NCBI GenBank assembly: GCA_023227685.1
Contig: JALNVG010000050.1
Coordinates: 1-13,794 of the forward strand
Direction of reading: 5' to 3'
DNA length: 13,794 bases
Source of the DNA: Bacteroidaceae bacterium
Lineage (GTDB): Bacteria; Bacteroidota; Bacteroidia; Bacteroidales; Bacteroidaceae
Part shown: positions 1 to 6,504 of the stretch, piece by piece
Position numbering within the stretch: the stretch's first letter is position 1
Layout: the number at the start of each line of letters is the position of its first letter
Position numbers and translations under genes: made by a program
Notes under the pieces: model-generated
Database searches by the model: none
What the model saw: only the letters and a program-made list of their open reading frames with translations
What the model was told of the DNA's origin: nothing

Positions 1-63
1 ATCCCACGCGCTTAAGTTATTGAATGCAAATACGTTATAAGCCTTGCGTGGCTTGCGTGGGAT
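1..63. repeat. Inverted repeat with duplicated right arm
   Basis: The 9-base arm ATCCCACGC (1-9) is the exact reverse complement of GCGTGGGAT (55-63). The right side also carries a perfect adjacent duplication of CTTGCGTGG (43-51 and 52-60), so CCACGC (4-9) can pair with either copy. When it pairs with the first copy, GCTTA (10-14) and TAAGC (38-42) extend the stem, leaving a 3-base bulge. No T-run follows on the + strand, so a standard intrinsic terminator is not supported. It may be the tail of an upstream transcription unit, an RNA structure or a repeat-element end. No reading frame stays open across it. Confidence 0.55.
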
Positions 64-103
64 AAAATCAAAAAACTTCTAGAGGAGAGAGTGGCGTTTT
101 ATC
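61..103. repeat. Inverted repeat GATAAAA / TTTTATC
   Basis: GATAAAA (61-67) and TTTTATC (97-103) are exact reverse complements separated by 29 bases. The left arm overlaps the last three bases of the preceding inverted repeat, so the two hairpins could not form fully at the same time. Function is unknown. The rest of the stretch from about 104 to 236 is AT-rich and holds no ORF of useful length. Confidence 0.35.
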
Positions 104-109
104 ACCTAT

Positions 110-153
110 TTGGTTGACTAACTTAATTTATAATCCGTATATTGGTTGTCTAA
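110..153. repeat. Imperfect direct repeat TTGGTTGnCTAA
   Basis: TTGGTTGACTAA (110-121) and TTGGTTGTCTAA (142-153) match at 11 of 12 positions. They start 32 bases apart, close to three helical turns. Both are followed by AATTTAT-like sequence. They lie upstream of the sigma-54 promoter and could be a regulator site, but the composition is AT-rich and chance similarity is possible. Confidence 0.3.
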
Positions 154-236
154 TTTATTGATTAACCTCTTAATCCTAAGATGAGTTCACTCTAACTTAT
201 CCTGATATAAAAACAAACGTCCTCTTACCATAAAAG

Positions 237-262
237 CGGACAGAGTGTTCGATATCGGACAC
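237..262 (+). promoter_or_regulatory. Probable upstream activator site (UAS) for the NtrC-type regulator
   Basis: GTGTTCGATATCGGACAC (245-262) is an 18-base near-palindrome in which eight of nine base pairs are complementary; the only mismatch is T249 against G258. A further half-site, CGGACA (237-242), lies just upstream in the same orientation as CGGACA at 256-261, 19 bases away. The centre lies about 80 bases before the predicted transcription start, the usual place for an enhancer-binding protein dimer site at a sigma-54 promoter. The protein most likely to bind is the NtrC-family regulator at 6505-7869, whose C-terminal Fis-type helix-turn-helix would read such a dyad. Binding by that protein is inferred. 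Confidence 0.7.
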
Positions 263-287
263 CAATAAAAATGCTTAAATAATTGTA

Positions 288-300
288 TATCAATCAATTA
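288..300 (+). promoter_or_regulatory. IHF-consensus match between UAS and promoter
   Basis: TATCAATCAATTA fits the E. coli IHF consensus WATCAANNNNTTR at every defined position. It sits between the activator site (245-262) and the -24 box (307-312), where a DNA bend is needed to bring an enhancer-bound activator onto sigma-54 polymerase. Bacteroidota carry HU/IHF-family proteins, but whether theirs read this consensus is uncertain and the region is AT-rich. It is a positional match, not proof of binding. Confidence 0.4.
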
Positions 301-305
301 TAAGT

Positions 306-322
306 TTGGCACAGCAATTGCA
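306..322 (+). promoter_or_regulatory. Sigma-54 (RpoN) -24/-12 promoter of the efflux cassette
   Basis: TTGGCACAGCAATTGCA fits the consensus YTGGCACG-N4-TTGCW at all defined positions except the G after TGGCAC, which is A313. The invariant GG (308-309) and GC (320-321) are separated by exactly ten bases, as sigma-54 requires. Transcription should start near base 333, giving a leader of about 47 bases before the adaptor gene at 380. The presence of a sigma-54 activator gene in the cassette downstream supports the call. Confidence 0.85.
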
Positions 323-379
323 ATATTTATAATGATTCGTAAAAACCGCAAAGAATCAAAACATAAATAAGAGAACGAT

Positions 380-1627
380 ATGGACAGAGAAATTTCAAAA
401 GAAGAACAAAAAAAAGAAAAGAAGAAAAAAATCATCAAGTATTCGGCAATTGGTGTAGTAATTATTATAGGCTTTTCTATTCTCTTTTCTACCTTGGGTG
501 GTAGCGTTTACAGCAAAGACCTTATCTTCTCAACGGTTGACAAAGGCACCATTGAACTAAGTTATAACGCTACAGGAAAGGTAGTTCCGGCCTTCGAAGA
601 AATTATCAACTCCCCTATCGATTCACGAATACTGGAAGTTTATCATAAAAGCGGCGACAGTGTAAATGCCGGTACCCCTCTACTCAAGCTCGATTTACAA
701 AGCACCGAGACGGATTATAACAAACTTCTGGATGAAGAACAAATGAAACGCTGCGAACTCGAACAGTTGATAGTAAACAACCGGACGGAGTTAAGCAATA
801 TTGCCATGAAAATCAAAGTATCGGCTATGAAGTTAAACCGGATGCAAGTAGAATTGCGTAATGAACAATATCTTGACAGTCTCGGTTCGGGCACCACCGA
901 TAAAGTACGTCAGGCCGAACTGAACTTCAACACAGGGAAACTGGAATTGGAGCAACTACGTCAGCAATATGAAAATGAGAAATTAGTAAAAGCAGCCGAT
1001 TTAAAAGTCAAACAACTTGATTTTAATATCTTCTCAAAGAGCCTCGCAGAAAAGAAACGGATACTCGAAGATGCACAAATCCGGGCACCACACAAAGCTA
1101 TTCTGACTTATATCAACAACCAAGTGGGCGCACAAGTTGCAAAAGATACACAAATTGCCACCATCTCCGATTTGAGCCATTTTAAAATCAATTGCGAGAT
1201 AGCCGATACCTATGGCAATCACGTATACGTGGGCGGACATGCTATCGTCAAAATAAATAATCAAAAGGAAGAAGGAACGATCAGCAACGTGACTCCGCTC
1301 TCAAATAACGGTGTAATATCTTTTACGGTACAACTGAAGAATAACGACAACAAGTACCTCCGTTCCGGATTAAAGGTAGATGTTTTTGCCATGAGCACCG
1401 TAAAAGACAATGTAATACGATTGGCCAACGGTTCTTACTATCAGGGAGAAGGCGATTACAACCTGTTTGTGGTGAACGGCAAAAACAAACTCAGAAAATG
1501 CAAAGTAAGACTCGGTGACAGTAACTTTGAACACGTAGAAGTGATCAGTGGTTTGAAGCCCGGAGATAAAGTGGTAATTAGCGATATGAGCGATTATAAA
1601 GATAAAAGCAAACTAAAATTAAAATAA
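380..1627 (+). CDS. Membrane-anchored periplasmic adaptor, HlyD/MacA type
   Basis: This 415-residue protein is the periplasmic adaptor that would join the inner-membrane ABC transporter to the TolC channel encoded downstream. A lysine-rich cytoplasmic start (to about residue 20) is followed by one membrane segment (about 21-40), so it is a transmembrane anchor and not a lipoprotein. The first lipoyl half lies at about 67-105 (SPIDSRILEVYHKSGDSVNAGTPLLKLD-like pattern, here only partly quoted by position), a long alpha-helical hairpin at about 106-230, and the second lipoyl half at about 231-262 (IRAPHKAILTYINNQVGAQV). A beta-barrel (about 265-340) and a membrane-proximal domain ending in a GLKPGDKVV motif follow. 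It is the first gene after the sigma-54 promoter, and its ATG follows GAGAACGAT, a weak ribosome site. Family assignment is firm; the substrate is unknown. Confidence 0.9.
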   Translation: MDREISKEEQKKEKKKKIIKYSAIGVVIIIGFSILFSTLGGSVYSKDLIFSTVDKGTIELSYNATGKVVPAFEEIINSPIDSRILEVYHKSGDSVNAGTPLLKLDLQSTETDYNKLLDEEQMKRCELEQLIVNNRTELSNIAMKIKVSAMKLNRMQVELRNEQYLDSLGSGTTDKVRQAELNFNTGKLELEQLRQQYENEKLVKAADLKVKQLDFNIFSKSLAEKKRILEDAQIRAPHKAILTYINNQVGAQVAKDTQIATISDLSHFKINCEIADTYGNHVYVGGHAIVKINNQKEEGTISNVTPLSNNGVISFTVQLKNNDNKYLRSGLKVDVFAMSTVKDNVIRLANGSYYQGEGDYNLFVVNGKNKLRKCKVRLGDSNFEHVEVISGLKPGDKVVISDMSDYKDKSKLKLK

Positions 1628-1682
1628 GAATTATAGAATTATTAATTAATAAGTATTGTCAACAATTTAAGAAAATAAAACG

Positions 1683-2348
1683 ATGATCACATTAACAGGT
1701 ATCAACAAAATCTACAGAACAAGAGAAATTGAGACACAAGCACTAGAAAATGTCAATCTAGAAGTTAACAAGGGAGAATTCCTCAGTATCATGGGTCCGT
1801 CGGGCTGTGGCAAATCCACTTTGCTCAACATTATGGGATTGCTTGACACCCCTACCAACGGTACCATTACTATAAACGGCACCAGCACCGAAAAGATGAA
1901 GGACCGCACACTCGCCGAATTCCGTAACCGTATGATCGGTTTCGTTTTCCAGAGTTTCCATCTGATTAATTCACTCAATGTCATAGATAATGTAGAATTA
2001 CCACTCACATATCGAAAGATTTCGGCCAAAGAGAGCCGTCACCTCGCCGAAGAAGTATTGCAAAAAGTGGGATTAAGTCATCGCATGCATCACATGCCTT
2101 CGGAACTTTCGGGCGGACAATGCCAGAGAGTTGCCATCGCCCGAGCCATAGTTGGTGACCCGGAGATTATTCTGGCCGATGAGCCGACCGGTAATCTGGA
2201 TTCAAAAATGGGAACTGAAGTGATGGATATTCTTCATCGGCTGAATAAGGAAGAAGGAAGAACAATAATTATGGTAACACATAATGAAGAACAGGCCAAA
2301 CAGACTTCACGCACAATCCGTTTCTTCGATGGTAGACAAGTAGAATAA
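1683..2348 (+). CDS. ABC transporter ATPase, MacB/LolD-type
   Basis: This 221-residue stand-alone nucleotide-binding subunit would power the permease pair that follows. All ABC motifs are intact: Walker A GPSGCGKST (38-46), Q-loop Q90 in FVFQSF, signature LSGGQ (142-146), Walker B IILADE (162-167) with catalytic E167, D-loop NLD (171-173) and H-loop H200 in VTH. The length and the FVFQSFHLINSLNVIDNV stretch are typical of the MacB/LolD/FtsE group, whose members use ATP to drive periplasmic conformational change rather than moving substrate through the membrane. It starts 55 bases after the adaptor and ends 10 bases before the first permease, consistent with one transcript. A bacteriocin or antimicrobial-peptide export role is plausible but inferred. 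Confidence 0.93.
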   Translation: MITLTGINKIYRTREIETQALENVNLEVNKGEFLSIMGPSGCGKSTLLNIMGLLDTPTNGTITINGTSTEKMKDRTLAEFRNRMIGFVFQSFHLINSLNVIDNVELPLTYRKISAKESRHLAEEVLQKVGLSHRMHHMPSELSGGQCQRVAIARAIVGDPEIILADEPTGNLDSKMGTEVMDILHRLNKEEGRTIIMVTHNEEQAKQTSRTIRFFDGRQVE

Positions 2349-2358
2349 AAAAAATAAG

Positions 2359-3648
2359 ATGAATACAAAATATTTCAAACAAATATGGGCACATCTACGC
2401 CAAGATCCGGTGGTAAGCATCATTAGCGTATTAGGAACGGCACTCTCCATTTTCCTTATCATGCTAGTAGTAATGTTGCAACAAGTAAAAGTCGCTCCCT
2501 TCTCGCCGGAAAGTAACAGAAGCCGAATACTTTATGCACAATATATAAGTATAAGTAATAAAAAATGGGGAGATGGCAGTAGCAACGGCCCGATGGATGT
2601 TAAAATAGCCAAAGAACTATATAAATCACTCAAAACACCCGAAGCTGTTACTATTTATTCTGTATGTACAATTCCAGCTGTTATTTCTATCCCGAATAGT
2701 GGAACTATTACAACAGATGCATTACTAACCGACGCCGATTTCTGGCATGTCTTCGACTTTCGGTTTATTAAAGGAAAACCTTATGACCAAGTGAGTTTCG
2801 ATGCCGCCATACCAAGTATTGTAATGGCAGAAAGTATGGCTCGCCAATTGTTCGGAAACATTGATATAATAGGTAAAAATGTAGAATTCAACTATACGTC
2901 CTACCGCATCGTAGGTATTGTAAAAGACGTTTCCACCTTAGCCTCAACAGCTTATGCACAAGTCTGGGTTCCCTACACCACAACAAGCTATATTAATAAT
3001 ATATGGTGTGAAGTAGGAGGATCATTCAGCACAGCTATCTTGGCCCGAAGCCGTAAGGACTTTTCGGCTATAAGAACAGAGTGCAACCAACAGTTGGCAA
3101 TATCAAATAAGAAACTGAGCGAAAAAGGTTATAAAATCCTTTCACGCAACCGTCCTTACGACCAAGAAAAAAAGACTATCACTTACGGAGCAAACATCGA
3201 ACCGGACATTAACGCCGACCATCGACAAAAAATTATTATTTTTATTATCCTGCTTCTCGTCCCGGCTATTAATCTGAGCAGTATGACACAAAGTCGTCTA
3301 CGCCGCCGTATCGCCGAAATCGGTATAAGACGTGCCTTCGGTAGTACTCGCTCAAAACTATTAAAAAATATCATTACCGAGAGTTTCATTGTATCATTAT
3401 TGGCTGGCATAATAGGGCTGATCTTCTGCTTTGCCTTCGCCTATTTGGGGACCGACATATTATTTGCCCAACCCTACCAAAGCACATTCTGCCAACCAAC
3501 AATAGACACAAGCATCCTGATGCAACCTGCCACTTTCTTATATGCACTAGGTTTCTGTTTCGTACTCAACCTGCTAAGTAGTCTGATACCTGCATGGAGG
3601 GCATCTCGTATTAATATAGTCAACGCCTTGAACGGAAAAATAAAATAA
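2359..3648 (+). CDS. FtsX/MacB-family ABC permease, first subunit
   Basis: This 429-residue permease has the standard MacB/FtsX plan: one N-terminal membrane helix (about 18-40), a large extracytoplasmic domain (about 45-288), then three C-terminal helices (about 291-310, 342-364 and 391-412). The cytoplasmic loop RRRIAEIGIRRAFGSTRSK (314-332) is the family hallmark that contacts the ATPase, and the C-terminus carries the PAWRASRINIVNAL signature. It has no fused ATPase domain, unlike E. coli MacB, and must use the separate ATPase encoded upstream. It ends 9 bases before a second, clearly different permease, so the transporter is likely a heterodimer. Family is secure; substrate unknown. Confidence 0.9.
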   Translation: MNTKYFKQIWAHLRQDPVVSIISVLGTALSIFLIMLVVMLQQVKVAPFSPESNRSRILYAQYISISNKKWGDGSSNGPMDVKIAKELYKSLKTPEAVTIYSVCTIPAVISIPNSGTITTDALLTDADFWHVFDFRFIKGKPYDQVSFDAAIPSIVMAESMARQLFGNIDIIGKNVEFNYTSYRIVGIVKDVSTLASTAYAQVWVPYTTTSYINNIWCEVGGSFSTAILARSRKDFSAIRTECNQQLAISNKKLSEKGYKILSRNRPYDQEKKTITYGANIEPDINADHRQKIIIFIILLLVPAINLSSMTQSRLRRRIAEIGIRRAFGSTRSKLLKNIITESFIVSLLAGIIGLIFCFAFAYLGTDILFAQPYQSTFCQPTIDTSILMQPATFLYALGFCFVLNLLSSLIPAWRASRINIVNALNGKIK

Positions 3649-3657
3649 CAGAACACT

Positions 3658-4899
3658 ATGAACAAAAAATTATTTACGCAGATAAAAAACGAATGGCATT
3701 CCAACCTTTGGATTATGGCTGAGTTACTACTGGTAAGCGTTATTATGTGGTTCATCGTTGATTACATATATGTCAAAGTTTCCATATATGAACAACCACG
3801 AGGATTCGACATCAGTCATTGTTATCTGCTAGACATAGATAAACTCTCTGAAAAAAGTCCTAATTATAATGCCAACCTAAAAGAAGAGACCGATGAAGTA
3901 AACGAATTAATAAACCGACTGCAACGTTACCCTGAAATAGAAGCGGTCAGTCTTTCTCATTGGTCCTATCCCTATGATGGTAGCAACAGTAATTGCAATA
4001 TTGCCTGTGATACGATGAAAAATGATGATTATATCTATAAGCGTATAATAACTCCCGACTTTTTTCGCGTATTTCAATATCGGGGAACACGTGGAGAAAC
4101 GCCCGAACAGTTAGCCGCCATGCTAAAAAACAATACTTTTATTGCTTCCGGAAATATATTCAAACAAAAATACAATATAAAATTCTCATCACTTATAGGA
4201 AAGCAATTTCATTTTGATGGAGACACAACAACAGCATTAAAACTTGCAGCAGCCTATTTGCCTGTAAAATATACAGATTACGAGGAGGCTTATAGTGCTA
4301 AATCCGTAGCTTTTCTTCTAGAAAAAAAAGATCAAAATTCCAAAAATGAGCTTTGTATACGAGTAAGGGCCAAAGAAGATAAGAATTTCATTCCTAAACT
4401 CTGGAAAGATTGTAGCAAACAGTTAAGAATAGGCAACATTTATATATCTCAGATACGTTCATTCAGCGACATACGCCATAATTATCAACAGATAGAGACC
4501 AATGATATGCGCAATTATCTTTTCGGCATGGGATTCTTGTTGTTGAATATATTCTTCGGCCTACTCGGCACTTTCTGGTTCCGCACACAGCAACGACGCG
4601 GAGAAATAGCATTGTTTAAAGCTTTGGGCAGTACACAAGCTTCTATCTTCATACGCCTTTTGAGTGAAGGAATCTTATTACTGGCTATCATCACCGTACC
4701 AGCCGTTATTATCGACTGGAATCTGGCACATGCGGAGTTGAACCAAGCAATGAACGGAACAACGCTGGCTGCCCCACGCTTTATCTTTACGATAATGATC
4801 ACCTTCCTGCTCATTGCCCTGATGATAGTTGCCGGCAATTGGTTCCCTGCCCGAAAAGCGATGAAGATTCAACCGGCGGAAGCACTCCATGAAGAATAA
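3658..4899 (+). CDS. FtsX/MacB-family ABC permease, second subunit
   Basis: This 413-residue protein repeats the layout of its neighbour: a membrane helix at about 18-40, a periplasmic domain at about 45-285, and helices at about 288-308, 334-354 and 375-396. The loop QQRRGEIALFKALGSTQAS (311-329) and the C-terminal PARKAMKIQPAEAL are family signatures. The periplasmic domains of the two permeases share little obvious sequence, so they probably form an asymmetric pair and not a recent duplication. The extracytoplasmic part is the likely site for substrate contact and for docking the adaptor. It lies 60 bases before the annotated start of the TolC-like gene. Function beyond export is inferred from the family. 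Confidence 0.88.
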   Translation: MNKKLFTQIKNEWHSNLWIMAELLLVSVIMWFIVDYIYVKVSIYEQPRGFDISHCYLLDIDKLSEKSPNYNANLKEETDEVNELINRLQRYPEIEAVSLSHWSYPYDGSNSNCNIACDTMKNDDYIYKRIITPDFFRVFQYRGTRGETPEQLAAMLKNNTFIASGNIFKQKYNIKFSSLIGKQFHFDGDTTTALKLAAAYLPVKYTDYEEAYSAKSVAFLLEKKDQNSKNELCIRVRAKEDKNFIPKLWKDCSKQLRIGNIYISQIRSFSDIRHNYQQIETNDMRNYLFGMGFLLLNIFFGLLGTFWFRTQQRRGEIALFKALGSTQASIFIRLLSEGILLLAIITVPAVIIDWNLAHAELNQAMNGTTLAAPRFIFTIMITFLLIALMIVAGNWFPARKAMKIQPAEALHEE

Positions 4900-4933
4900 A
4901 TAGAACAGCAAAAACAATCAATTTATCTATGAT

Positions 4934-4962
4934 ATGATAAGAAAAAAATATCAATAGCAATG
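4934..4962 (+). other. Apparent one-base frameshift in the TolC signal-peptide start (A7 tract)
   Basis: An ATG at 4934 opens MIRKK, then reaches a stop (TAG 4955-4957). If the seven-A run at 4942-4948 had eight A residues, the frame would continue as MIRKKISIA and join the downstream frame at its ATG (4960). That would rebuild a standard signal peptide with a basic N-region. In the zero frame the run reads A AAA AAA, a slippery heptamer, so a -1 shift would give the same product. A homopolymer sequencing error, a phase-variable tract and recoding or transcript slippage all remain possible. Confidence 0.65.
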
Positions 4963-6441
4963 ATAATGATGCTGATGTTGTTATTATCTGCATCGGCACA
5001 AGGAACAATACCCGAAACAACAGCTAATGTCAGGGCAATCACTCTTGACGAAGCCATAAATCTGGCGCGTACTCAAAGCGTAGATGCAGCCGTAGCTTTA
5101 AACGAACTGAAAACCGCCTATTGGCAATATCGTACTTTCCGCGCCGATCTTCTGCCGGAAGTGAACTTTGAGGCCACCCTGCCCTATTATAACAAATCAT
5201 ACAGTTCTTATCAGCAAGATGACGGATCTTACACCTTCGTAAGAAACAACTACGCTGAAATTTACGGCAATTTTTCTGTTACCCAAAACATCTGGCCCAC
5301 AGGAGGTACGCTTACTCTTAATACCTCTCTTGATTTCATGAAACAACTCAGTGATGATAAGACAAAACAATATATGTCCGTTCCCTTTGCTGTAACATTA
5401 AATCAACCGATATTCAGCGTTAATACCACAAAATGGAACCGTAGAATAGAACCGATTAAATATGCCGAAGCTAAAGCTGCCTTCATTTCCGCTACCGAAG
5501 AAGTGACGATGACTACCATCAAAAACTTCTTCGATTTACTTTTAGCCAAAGAGAATGTCAATATCACCAAGCAGAATCTGAAGAATGCAAAGAAACTCTA
5601 CGAAGTAGCTTGTGCCAAACGCCGCATGGGTCAAATTAGTGAAAACGATGTGCTTCAGCTCAAGCTCAACGTTCTCAACGCCGAATCCGAACTCACCAGC
5701 AACGAGAGTACACTCAAAAGCAGCATGTTCAAACTCCGCTCTTTCCTCGCTCTTAATGACAGCATTGATCTTGAACCGAAACTACCTCAAAGCATCCCTT
5801 TTGTCGTTCTCAATTACGACAATGTACTCAATAAAGCTTTGACCAACAATTCCTTTGCTAAGAATGTCTTGCGACGTCAAATGCAGGCTGATTATGCCGT
5901 AGCCGAAGCCAAAGGAAACATGCGAGAAATCACTCTTTTTGCTGAAGTAGGCTACACCGGTATGGATAATGAAATACGTCCGACCTACAATAATCTGAAA
6001 GATAACCAAATAGTGAAAATAGGGTTTAAAATTCCTATTCTCGATTGGGGCAAACGCCGCGGAAAAGTACGTGTGGCCGAAAGTGATCGCAAAGTAATAG
6101 AAAGCAAATTGCATCAGGAAAAGATGAACTTCAACCAGAATCTTTTCATCCTTACCGAACAGTTCAATAATCAACAAGCTCAACTCCACATTGCCAATAT
6201 GGCGGACAGTATAGCCGAACGCCGATACAAGACCAATGTTAAAACTTTCATGATAGGAAAAATAAGCACACTCGACTTAAATGATTCACAAACCAGCAAA
6301 GATGAGGCTCGTCAAAAACATATCAATGAATTGTTTTACTATTGGTACTATTATTACCAAATTCGAAGTCTCACGCTATGGGATTTTAATACAAACACCG
6401 GTATTGACGCTGACATCGAAAAAATAGTTACCTCTTCATAA
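4960..6441 (+). CDS. TolC-family outer-membrane efflux protein
   Basis: This 493-residue protein is the outer-membrane channel that completes the tripartite exporter. After a hydrophobic leader, with likely cleavage after SASA (about residue 13), two OEP repeats can be seen, the first opening with LDEAINLARTQS (29-40) and the second in the C-terminal half. Both are rich in long amphipathic helices, as expected for the periplasmic tunnel, and length is normal for the family. The start is doubtful: from ATG 4960 the leader MIMMLMLLLSASAQG lacks the basic N-region of a signal peptide. A start at 4934 would supply one if a single base in the A7 tract is restored. The true product may therefore be about nine residues longer. 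It sits 63 bases before the regulator gene. Confidence 0.9.
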   Translation: MIMMLMLLLSASAQGTIPETTANVRAITLDEAINLARTQSVDAAVALNELKTAYWQYRTFRADLLPEVNFEATLPYYNKSYSSYQQDDGSYTFVRNNYAEIYGNFSVTQNIWPTGGTLTLNTSLDFMKQLSDDKTKQYMSVPFAVTLNQPIFSVNTTKWNRRIEPIKYAEAKAAFISATEEVTMTTIKNFFDLLLAKENVNITKQNLKNAKKLYEVACAKRRMGQISENDVLQLKLNVLNAESELTSNESTLKSSMFKLRSFLALNDSIDLEPKLPQSIPFVVLNYDNVLNKALTNNSFAKNVLRRQMQADYAVAEAKGNMREITLFAEVGYTGMDNEIRPTYNNLKDNQIVKIGFKIPILDWGKRRGKVRVAESDRKVIESKLHQEKMNFNQNLFILTEQFNNQQAQLHIANMADSIAERRYKTNVKTFMIGKISTLDLNDSQTSKDEARQKHINELFYYWYYYYQIRSLTLWDFNTNTGIDADIEKIVTSS

Positions 6442-6492
6442 TAGGAAGAAAAGAAATAATACAACCCTATTCATTACTCTGGAATAAATTGT

Positions 6493-6500
6493 TATTTTTG
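6493..6500 (+). promoter_or_regulatory. Bacteroides-type -7 box next to the regulator start codon
   Basis: TATTTTTG matches the Bacteroides primary-sigma -7 consensus TAnnTTTG. It ends only four bases before the ATG at 6505. A start site a few bases downstream would put the mRNA 5' end at or within the start codon. No clear -33 TTTG element is present about 19 bases upstream. If real, it would give the regulator-kinase pair basal expression independent of the sigma-54 promoter. Confidence 0.45.
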
Positions 6501-6504
6501 CAAT

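Noticed and set aside
1..63. tRNA or other structured RNA gene at the window start
   Set aside because: The stem-loop does not fit a cloverleaf and lacks the conserved T-loop and anticodon-arm bases; only simple inverted repeats can be supported.
332..370. A 12-codon ORF (MIRKNRKESKHK) starting at the predicted sigma-54 transcript start
   Set aside because: It is short and in AT-rich DNA, has no ribosome site, and the predicted start (about 333) would fall inside its ATG. A leader peptide cannot be separated from chance without conservation data.
5782..6189. A 135-codon antisense ORF inside the TolC-like gene
   Set aside because: It mirrors coding sequence of an OEP repeat, has no promoter or ribosome site, and resembles no family I recognise.
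6442..6504. Possible terminator between the TolC-like gene and the regulator gene
   Set aside because: No stable inverted repeat followed by a T-run could be found, so read-through from the exporter genes is at least permitted.
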